In this document: positions 54,957-64,000 of the stretch, one piece after another
Numbering within the stretch: position 1 is the first letter of the stretch
How the letters are laid out: the number at the start of each line of letters is the position of its first letter
The notes under the pieces: generated by a model
What the model was told of the DNA's origin: nothing
Database searches by the model: none
The model's input: only the letters and a program-made list of their open reading frames with translations
Translations under genes and position numbers: made by a program
NCBI GenBank assembly: GCA_037127255.1
Contig: JBANSL010000003.1
Location: 17,549,314-17,613,313 of the forward strand
Direction of reading: 5' to 3'
DNA from: Persicaria tinctoria
Taxonomy: Eukaryota > Streptophyta > Magnoliopsida > Caryophyllales > Polygonaceae
Length of the DNA: 64,000 nucleotides

Positions 54957-57549
54957 CAAGTCCCTTCGGATTAAGCCGCATTTATATGTTGGGTTACGCA
55001 CTCAACAAGGACTGACTAGTTCACTCTCAAAAAGAAAATCTCGGCCATAATTAATAAACTGATCACATGTTTGAACGACTACCCGTCAATCTCCTAATCA
55101 AATCAATAACTCTTGCCTTGACTTAAAAATTTCATTATGCATTCAATTTAATTAATTGGTGTTACAATTATTATTACTATTTTTGTTTGTTTTGAAGGTG
55201 AAGTTGGAGACGTACCAACAAATTCAATAAGTTATCAATCCGAACAAAACCCCCTCTTTGCAATCTTCTTTTGCCTAAAAGACAAACAAGGCCCTATACG
55301 TTTTATCTTATCTCCATTGTATTGTATTGTTTTGTTTTGTTTTGTTTGTAGTTGTATAGTTCTTCGATTTGCTCTTTGGTCAAAGATATATAGTAGGATT
55401 ATCTTGTCATTGATATATAATAGCATGACATGAAACGACACTCCCCTTACAATCGGGTTTCACTATAACATGGCAAACAAGTGTAATCCATTTCCAGGTC
55501 TTTTTCGGTATATATAATTGTGTGTTGATTGTGCAATTTAGATATAAATATAAAATCATTATGTAAAATACAGATCTCTCATAAGATAAAAATTTGTAGC
55601 ACATTAGTTACGATATCCTTAATAATCTCTTTTACAAGAGCTAGATTTGGCTGATTAGAGCAACCCTAATAAATTCTCTATATTGTATTTTTGAAGAATA
55701 TTGGGATTGTTATTTGTCGAACAGTTTTTCCATTACATTGTCCAACATAAAGAATGCGAAGAAAATAGAGATAATTCTCTAAATTTGAAGAAAACTCTAT
55801 GTATTTTGGGATAAATTTCATAATGGAAAAGCAGTTGGAATTTACCAAAAAAAAATAGAATATGTGAGTTATAATTCTCTATTTTTGATAATGTAATGGA
55901 GAAGCTGTACGTGCATTCTTAATTAGAATATATGAGTTATCATTCTCTATTATAACCGACTTATTCACCACGTGACAATAACAAGTATGAAAATTATTTA
56001 AAAAAATAAAAGAAAAAGGTGTATTTCAATTTTTTTTTTTCATTTTAGTGGAAACCATATATGTATAAGTCACTCAAGGTCACTTAACATTAATAGTCAT
56101 GAATGAGGGACACACTAGTTTAATAATTAGGTGTATATGAGATTGAATGCGATGAAATCTTAGTTATTTAAGTGACATATAAACAAGTTTTTGACTTTTT
56201 TTTTCACTTGAGTGGCAAAGCATTTTATTATGAATAGCACATGCATGTCTAAAGTCAAACAAGGTTGATTCAATTGCGTGATCATGATACAATTTTTTAA
56301 AGTCAAACGAGGTTTGATGTTTTTTAAGACTTAAAATTAATTAATTTATATTTATTAAGTGTTGTACAATCGTGTGATCAGGACTTAATAAAGCCTTTTT
56401 TACACTTTTTTATTGTCAAGCTAGTTGATTCCGAGAATGAGTACAGATGATCAAAATAACTAGTTATGGATCTATATAAAGTGTATGAAGATTTAAGCTT
56501 TGGCGCGAATGGCTTGGCCATGCCAACATGACCAGCATCAAGTGAAGGGACTCGTGCGTATCTTTCGTGTTAACGACTTTTCGAAGTATTGTTATAACAT
56601 CTATATACATAGTGATTTATAATTTGTGTCGCTTAAATTAAATGAGATTTATTCATTCTCATTAATTAAACTTATTAGTTTTTGTTCATTACCAAAAAAA
56701 AAAACCTACTTTCATTCAGAGATAGATATCCTTTGACTTTTTAACATATTTTTTAAATAATTAAAAAACTGTATAAAATATTAGTTTTTAAAAACAATTA
56801 AATAATTTTTAGCTTTCAGATGGAGTATTATATTAGTAGTTTTGTTGTCAAGGTGTAATTATAGCAAGAATAAGAAGGCAAGGTCAGCAAGAATCTATAA
56901 TTGTGGTCTCCATTAATAATGTTAAAGCTATGTGACCATATTATCAAATATGTAAGTTAGTTTGAAAGATTGGTTGAGAATTATATTTAAAAAATCAAGA
57001 AATTATTTCAACAAGTATCAATGATTCAACATCTAATTAAACTATATATTATGAATGAAAAAATAAGTATAAAATAAAAACCAATAGTACATGGCATGTG
57101 GCTCGATAATGGCAGCATCTCAACAACCTTCCTCAAATTGTGAACTCACTTAATTAGAAATCCTGTGAGCCCTGTCGAAATGTGGTGGGTATCATATATA
57201 ATACTCCTATATTGATACTAAATAAATCAATTAAATAACATACGGGGTATAAGATTTATAGGGCTATTCATCTCCTCCTCCCTCATCATCACCATCATAA
57301 TTTTATATTGTATTATTGTGTAAAATATTGTATTGTATTATGAGTTAATAATGACTTACAAAGAATCCAGATTTAAGGGATAGCGCCCTGTTGCAAAGCA
57401 TACTCCAACTTCATAAATCAACCTGACCCCTAAAAAAACGTCCCCAAATACATTCAAGATTCACTAGCTAGTCCCATTTGATGGTGCTTTCAATGTATTA
57501 TAAAATTATTTTAGATTTAACTAAACATTGAAAAAAAAATTAGTTTATA
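54957..57549. other. AT-rich region, no gene recognised
   Basis: No ORF with a recognisable family and no complete transposon ends. Short near-repeats such as GAGTTATAATTCTCTATT / GAGTTATCATTCTCTATT (55866 and 55931) occur. Confidence 0.5.
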
Positions 57550-57561
57550 TATCCTATATGA

Positions 57562-58342
57562 TGGGGGTGTCGATGTTCGATATCTCTGTGATGGGGTGTC
57601 GACAAAGATATCGAACATCGAGTCCAGGCGGGATGGCTGAGATGGAGAAGAGCGTCAGGGGTGCTATGTGATAAGAAAGTTCCGACTAAATTGAAAGGGA
57701 AGTTCTACAAGGTTGCTGTTAGGCCGACCTTATTGTATGGTTCAGAGTGCTGGCCCGTCACCAAAGCTCAAGAACAGAAATTGGCAGTGGCTGAGATGAG
57801 GATGTTTCGATGGATGTGTGGGCATACGAGACTTGACAAAATCAGAAATGAAGACATTAGGAGCAAAGTTGGAGTTGCAAGTATTGTGGACAAGCTGAGA
57901 GAGTCCAGATTGCGGTGGTTTGGGCACGTTCGGCGGAGACCTGGATCGGCGCCTATTCGTAGGTGTGAGAGTTTGGAGTTTGGAGCTATTTGTAGGGGTA
58001 GAGGTAGACCGAAAAAGAGTTGGATGGAGGTAATTAGGCAGGATCTTAATCTGCTCAACTTATCGGAAGAATTGACTTTGGACAAAGACCGTTGGAGGAG
58101 GGCTATTCGGGCTTCGGATGTGTAGCAGTACTAGGCTGGGGTTTTGTTCTATTGTGGTTGCTTTTATTCCGCCTCCCTCTTTGCTTCTTCGTGCCTCTTT
58201 TTTTACTGTTTAGCGTGCTTTGATGGGATTGATATGTCTACTATTTTGGGTCTATCGGAAACACTCTCTCGATGTATTCGGGGAAAGAGTGCGTACATCC
58301 TGACCCCCCAGACCCTGCTTAATTGCGGGATTTACTAGGTAG

Positions 58343-58373
<31 letters not shown>

Positions 58374-58374
58374 G
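57562..58374 (+). mobile_element. 5'-truncated RTE-type LINE with (TTG)n tail
   Basis: An exact 12-bp duplication TATCCTATATGA flanks it (57550-57561 and 58375-58386). The 3' end is (TTG)n at 58343-58373, characteristic of plant RTE elements. Up to 58125 it encodes the C-terminus after reverse transcriptase (VRPTLLYGSECWPVTKAQEQ, WMCGHTRLDKIRNEDIRSKV, LRWFGHVRRRP, GRGRPKKSWME). The frame is open, suggesting a recent insertion. Confidence 0.92.
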
Positions 58375-58486
58375 TATCCTATATGAGAAAATTTGCGCCG
58401 AATGCACAAATTTTCGGCCAAATTAGACAAGTATACACGATTTTTAAAACACAACCCCCCCCATTCCCAACTGCTCAATGTTTAAC

Positions 58487-58513
58487 CCCTCTCTCTCTCT
58501 CTCTCTCTCTCTC
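58487..58513. repeat. (CT)n microsatellite in a 5' leader
   Basis: About 13 CT units 136 bp upstream of the presumed ATG of the DUF1985-Ulp1 gene. Confidence 0.9.
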
Positions 58514-58648
58514 CCCCGTTTCTCTCTCTCCGTTGCGATTTTCAACTCTCGTTCGCTCTGCAGTTGTTGTTCTACGGATTCGTTCGACAAGCGGCATTTT
58601 CCGGACGATTTTGTGCTTGTTTTCGTGTGTTATTGAAGGTTATTGAGT

Positions 58649-61600
58649 ATGGATAGAAGCGCAGGTAAGCATTTTGTTGTTTTTGTATGGTTTGTGTGTG
58701 TTAGGGTTTTGTTTATGTCAGATTATGCGATGGTGCGTGGTGCGATGGCGCGATGTTTGTCGTTAGGGTTTTTTTGGATGAATCTGTGTTGTTCGTTCTC
58801 AATCGTACTAGTATGTGTGCCTGATTTTGCAGTTACTACTTCTAGTTGTAATGCTGACCTCGATTTTGGCATCTCATTCTGCCCTTTTGGAATCCATCTC
58901 CATCCTTTTGCATGTCCACTCTTTGTTTTCTTTAATTTTTGGCGTGTTCTGTTTGTGGTGTGTGTGTATGTTTGTGTTTGATTTCATATTTCTGTGGGCT
59001 GACATTTATTTGTCTTTGTTTATCTTGTTTTTGTTATGTTCACAGGGCCCTCAAGTGATCTTGATACATATAAATGCAAGTTTGAAGTGAGTCTATGAAA
59101 TTTATATAGCAGTTTTTGTCATTTTGTTTGCTTCAAATGACGACATGCGCTTTTGTATTCAATCTGTATACTTTGTTTGCATAAATTAAAGTTCTGTATT
59201 CCATATAAGGAACGCTTCCATGCTAGATCAAACCTATATTGTCACCCTGAAGTTTGTGACATCATAAAACAACAGTCTGAGCACTATTAGAGTTTGAAGG
59301 AGAGTTTTTTGGGATGGGTGCTGTCACAGGGCAACAATATGACTGTTAACTTCCAGTTAATTCATCAAATGATGTTGCTGCAGGTTAGGACGAAGAAGAA
59401 GAACGAAATGTGGTTCAGAGTTGATGGACTTATAACGCGTTTTTCATTGGTTGAATTCCATGTAATGACTGGTCTTCCATGTGAAGACCGTGTCTGCAAT
59501 TCGCCGAATGCAGTGTCTTTTTCTGAGTTTCTTGGAATGGATAGATGCTCTCATGATGACTTGATTAGTTGTTTCCAAAAGATGAAGAAGACGTCGAAGA
59601 AGAAGCTAATTTTGGCGAGGATGTTGCTTATTGAGATGGTTGTGTGTTATAGGCGGATAGACTATATTAGCGAGGCAAACCTATCACTTGCTTGTGATGA
59701 CGATAAGTTTGGACTCTATCCATGGGGCAGACAGTCCTATGAATCTCTATTGAAGGCCTTGAAGAAGTCATCTACGATGGATCGCAAGAAAGCTAGGCCT
59801 TCTTATGAGTTGTATGGATATTGGATTGCTTTCCAGGTATTGTGTTTACTTGTTTCATTCGTCTTTGTAATCATTCCTTACTATGTGTCAGCATTGTAGG
59901 TATTCCTTACTACGTGTCAGCATTGTATGTATTCCTTACTATGTGTCAGCATTCATCACTTGTGTCGTCATTCCTCACCATGTGTCAGCATCTATGCATT
60001 GTTATTGTGTTTGTATGACCACTTGTTTTGTTTTTCAGGCCTGGATATTTGAAGCTTTCCCGGCGTTGTCTGATAAGTTTGAATGTAATTTGAAGATGAA
60101 TGATAAAGATCATCATTCTTTGCATTGGGTTTGTAAGGTTAGGCATACTTATGATGAAGCTGAGGAGCTATTTGATGGTGACTTGGTAAGAGAAATATAT
60201 CAGTTGTGATTCCAACTCTGTGTTCTTATATACATGTCTTTTCTTATTTATATTTTTTTTATGTGCATGATAGACACCAATGTTCCCAAACTATGGAGAG
60301 TTTACAAGAACCCCAAGTATGGGTTATATTGATGAAGAGGATGATGATGTATGTGATTTCATTGCTGAGCCTGTGTTTTCTCAACCACCAATTGATCTTC
60401 TGTATGATTGCCGGCATATGCGTAAGTATGCATATGAAAAAAGTTTTTACGTAATGATGGTTCAGAGATTGAATCATTCCTGAATCTCGAGTATGGATTT
60501 GTTGGAGGAGAGGAAGATGAGAGATCTGCTGACATAGAGAAGCGAGCGAACAGGAAACGTGTGGGTGATGAAGGAAATGTTGAGGAGAAATTGGTTGATG
60601 TAGAGAAGGGGAAAATGAGGAAACATGTTGACACATGAAAGCCTTCTAAGAAGAAGCAGAAAGGTCCATCCACTGAGATCCAAGTGAAGAGAGTCGTTGT
60701 GAGAAGAGTGCGTTCTAGTGGTCCTCCACGAACCAACCCTCATGCTGACATAGAAGTTAAGAAATCAATCAAGAGGAAGGCTGGGAGGATTAGAAAAAAG
60801 GCTACTGAATTTAAGAGAGGTGAGAAATCTAAGAGAGATGTGATTCCTTATGCTGACACAGAGACAACCATAGTGGATGCAGACAAGGGTTCCAAGAAGT
60901 GTGGTGCTGACAGGGAAGAGGCTGTTGTCCGGGCAGAAAAAGATGACCAAGTTGGATATGCTTGTGATACATCTGATGAGGATAAACATATTCAGTATGT
61001 TTTGAAGAAGAGGAAGAAGGCTATGGGAAGTACAGGGAAACGTAAAAGGTTATACAAAAGTGGCAGTTCAAACAAGTCTTCCTCCATCCCCCAAGCCCCC
61101 CTTGATGTGTTGTTATCTCCTGTTGAAGTTGTGAATGATGCTTGTAAAGTGATTGTACCGTTTGGTGAGGTGCAAGGTGAGGCTCATGCTGACACGGAAA
61201 ATGCTGACCCCAATGATGATCAACTTGATGGAAGCCAAGGTGTTGGTGCTAACATAGAGAATGCTGACCCCCATGATGATTAACATGATGGCAGTCAAGG
61301 GTTTGATGATATCAAGGTTGATTCTGGAACTGTTTCTCCATTGGCTGCTCTCTTACTTTTGAATAAAGGAATGGATGGTAGTTACGACATGAAGATAGCT
61401 GATGAAGTTGTTGGTGGTGATGGCTAAAATGCTGACACTAGTGGTGATGACAAACTGGAGATAGGTGGCAATAGAGACAAGGGTGATTGTGATGACAACC
61501 AGAAGGGAGTGTCTGATGATCATCCAAAAGATGCAGAGTTGGATGGTGTTGATAAAGATGAAAATGCAAAGGGCGATGGTATTGCTGGTGAGGCTGACGC

Positions 61601-63728
61601 TAATTCCAACCCAGTTTGGGTACATGATTTAATTAAAAGGATTCAAAAGCTTGAATAGCTGCCTGCACGTGTAGATGATTTAGTCAGAAGGATTGAAAAG
61701 CTTGAAGAGTTATCTGCATGTTTAAATGAGTTGGCTTCTCGTGTTGATAGGGTGGTTGATCTTGTTGGAATGGTTACAGACCTGATGGATAAGTATAACT
61801 CACTTGAGAATAGGTTCCCACTGCATGAATCTATTGTTGCAAGGTCATAGTCATCTGTCAACATTGATCAACCAAGTACTAAGATTGTGAATGATGTTAT
61901 TGCTGACATCAAGATGGGTGTTATCCCTGAGGATGTTGTAGCTGAGGATGAAGCTTAGTTGGATTCACCTGAAGATTGTAAACAACTGAAGACACCTGTT
62001 TGTGGTGATGAGGGAGATGAACCCCAACAATTGACGGTTGTTGTTGTAGTTCCGGAGTCTATCATTCATGTCACATTGGTTGAAAGACAGAGGACATTAG
62101 AGTCAGATTCAGTTCACTTTGCTGTTGATTTAGGCTGTGATTCTGGTTTGATGTCCATGGAGCCAAGAGGTGAAGAGTTTAAGGACAGCAACGATGGACT
62201 TCATGAAGATGCTGACAGGGGATTGCAAAGTACTGGTGAGGATGTAGAAGCTGACATGCTGGTGAAGTCGAGTAACGAAGATTGTAAGGAGGCAATTGCA
62301 GGTGGTGATGCCAAGGATGTTGTTATCCCATCATGTGACAAGGGTGATGGGGATGTGAAGGATGATGTTGCATTAACTCCACCGCCTACCATTGCGCCAT
62401 CAGGGACTATCAACTTGGATTCTGCTGAAGGTGATGAAAATGCTGACATGGTTGAATTGCATGTAGTCAGTGACTGGGTTACCTACAGTAAGTATCCTAA
62501 AGTAGTTGAAGAGATTGAATCACTAAGGCGATCCAAGCGTATTCCAAAAGCTAGTACCTTCCTGACGAGTCCATAAGAGCAACAAGAAAAAAAAAAGGGA
62601 AGTGGCTAAAGCACAATCCGAAGAAGTCATTGTTAAGTGAAGATGATCATGAGTTTATGTACAAAACTATGAGGAGTAATCGGTATTTTTTTTTATCTTT
62701 TTAGTCGTTATATATTCATGAAATGTCTTGTGCTGACACATCTACCTCTTATTATCTTGTGTTTAATTCATAATTTTTGCTTGTTTCCAGGGATTTTTCT
62801 GTCATCGTTGCTTCTGGACGAGTTGATAAATCGTTTTTTAAACCAATTCTAAACAAGGACATGTGGTTGGACTGTTCGGTAAATATTCTGGAAGCAATTA
62901 TATTTCATATTGTTTTTTGTGTGTTTTTTTGTCGTTTGGCTTCTCCTTTTTGTTTATTGATATTTGTTGAGGTACATCTAGTGCTGACAGTAGCTTGTTA
63001 TTGTGTGTTGTAGCATATTGAAGCAGGTTTGTATTATTTGAGGAAGAGATTCATGAGAAAGCTGACAAGTATGCGAATTTCGTTGTCATTGATTGGGTGT
63101 TCTATCAGAAATACCTGCCATCTAATGCTGGAGCGAATAAAGTAGATTTGCCTGTGTCATAAATGATTGCGAGTTATTTCCTGGGTCTTTACCCTGACCA
63201 TTATGGTAAGCCATGGGCGTCTGCAAATAAGATTTACACACCCTTCAACGTTATCAATAAGCACTGGGTTGCTTTAGAGATCATAATTGATCAGAAGGTG
63301 ATTAATGTGTATGACTGCAATGTCTACGGCGTTGGTAAGGGTGTACAAGATGCAGAACTACAGCCTATTGCTCACTGGCTTCCTATACACTTGATGAAGT
63401 GTGGAATATATGAAAACTTTAGCTCTACACCATTTGAGATAAGGAAGGTTCTTGACATGGTCCATGATAAATCTGGGTTTGTACTCTTACCCAACTTTTA
63501 AATTAATTGCTGACATACATTTATTTTCTATTTATCTTTTGTTGACACACCTCTATTTGTCTGTTGTGTGAGTATGTGCAGAAGTGCTTGTGGGGTGTTC
63601 ACAGTGAAAGCAATCGAGGTTGTTGTATTTGGTGGAGATGTCACAACAATCACAAATGAGAAGCTATTCCGCTACAGAGAGCTTATTTGCTCAGACTTGA
63701 TCAAGGAGTCTTGGAGCTTCATAATTTG
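58649..63728 (+). pseudogene. Transposon-borne DUF1985 plus Ulp1-like cysteine protease gene (degenerate)
   Basis: Exon model: 58649-58664 (MDRSA), 59046-59086, about 59209-59836, 60039-60185, 60274 to about 62600, 62791-62879, 63014 onward, and 63583-63728, with GT/AG borders. 59400-59836 is a DUF1985 domain (MWFRVDGLITRFSLVEFHVM TGLPCED). A long acidic/basic linker follows, with a heptad region at 61617-61830 and RRSKRIPKASTFLTSP. The C-terminal Ulp1 (C48) fold has NKHWVALEI (His 63262), INVYDCNVYG (Asp 63312) and SACGVFTVKAIE (Cys 63589), so the triad is present although DCGVF is ACGVF. Ulp1 enzymes remove SUMO. In-frame stops lie at 59288, 60636, 61281, 61425, 61656, 61848, 61956 and 63160, with a frameshift near 63050; this copy cannot make the full protein. 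Confidence 0.82.
59884..59995. repeat. Four TGTGTCAGCAT sites in an intron of the DUF1985-Ulp1 gene
   Basis: TATGTGTCAGCATTGTA, TACGTGTCAGCATTGTA, TATGTGTCAGCATTCAT and CATGTGTCAGCATCTAT at 25-50-bp spacing, with ATTCCTTACTA between them, all within intron 59837-60038. Confidence 0.9.
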
Positions 63729-64000
63729 AAATATCGTTTTATGTAATAGTTTAAGTGGCATTGTAGGTTATGATCTTAGTCACATACTATGGATATGTAG
63801 TTGGATATGACAGTATTTAGTTGGATATTAACTGTTTCCATTGAACATCGTTCGCGTATATTGAATGTATGTATTTTGTGGTGTTAAAGTACTTATTCGG
63901 AATTAAGCATCTCGCTTTTTATATTAGATCGAGTTTGATATAGTCTCCAATCACATACAATGTATAAAATCCAATATGACATAAGTAATGCTGAAACAAA

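Larger units (their letters stand above)
58387..64000 (+). mobile_element. DUF1985-Ulp1-carrying transposon (CACTA-like left end), incomplete
   Basis: AAAATTTGCGCCGAATGCAC followed by GGCCAAATTAG at 58387-58430 aligns with the right terminus of the 50215-53246 element. CACTAC itself is not present; the extreme end may have decayed. TGTCAGCA/TGCTGACA occurs more than twenty times. The right end is outside the window. Confidence 0.6.

Noticed and set aside
59288..63162. All stops in the DUF1985-Ulp1 frame fit C-to-T decay of methylated cytosines
   Set aside because: Any TAA, TAG or TGA can come from CAA, CAG or CGA by one C-to-T change, so the pattern is not informative without an intact relative to compare.

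Overview
This window is nuclear DNA of a flowering plant, most likely a eudicot. The evidence is split eukaryotic genes with GT..AG boundaries, a CC-NB-ARC-LRR resistance-gene relic, and all the common plant transposon groups: Ty1/copia, Ty3/gypsy, TRIM/LARD, L1 and RTE LINEs, SINE-like sequences, hAT, Mutator-like, CACTA, Tourist and Stowaway MITEs, and a Helitron candidate. The species cannot be fixed from sequence alone. Most of the 64 kb is nested mobile DNA; only two reading frames look intact.

Layout. 1-5.7 kb: the broken 3' end of a copia element, split by a young minus-strand non-autonomous LTR element (1027-5366). That element has 1421-bp LTRs, TTCTC target duplications and a complete tRNA-Asp copy where a short primer-binding site is expected. 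5.8-16.6 kb: hAT elements with exact 8-bp duplications, a cytochrome P450 reductase exon fragment broken by a 207-bp solo LTR, LINE tails and tandem repeats. 17.4-25.0 kb: a CNL resistance pseudogene whose two halves are separated by LINE-like and LTR-like DNA and a Helitron candidate that holds a palindrome-rich foldback. 27.3-28.4 kb: an intact DHH/DHHA1 phosphoesterase gene. 28.8-53.6 kb: a minus-strand tandem array of four Werner-exonuclease-like genes. One copy (38.3-38.9 kb) is intact; the others are broken by a frameshift, a TRIM insertion, or a nonsense codon plus truncation. Their 5' flanks carry hAT, Stowaway and Tourist MITEs, and a 7.2-kb composite CACTA lies in the last repeat unit. 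54.0-55.0 kb: a MITE-like element carrying a cationic amino acid transporter fragment. 57.6-58.4 kb: an RTE LINE tail. 58.4-64.0 kb: an element carrying a degenerate DUF1985 plus Ulp1-protease gene, running off the right edge.

How parts fit together. The right half of the composite CACTA (50.2-53.2 kb) and the DUF1985-Ulp1 element (58.4-64 kb) share terminal sequence. Both are dense in the short motif TGTCAGCA/TGCTGACA, as if they were the non-autonomous and coding members of one family. Some plant transposons encode DUF1985-type proteins, among them anti-silencing factors that recognise short repeated motifs in their own DNA. This pairing is the best candidate in the window for an undescribed system, but the link is inference. 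The left CACTA half carries several exons of a host LRR gene, so CACTA, Mutator-like and MITE-like elements here have all captured host sequence.
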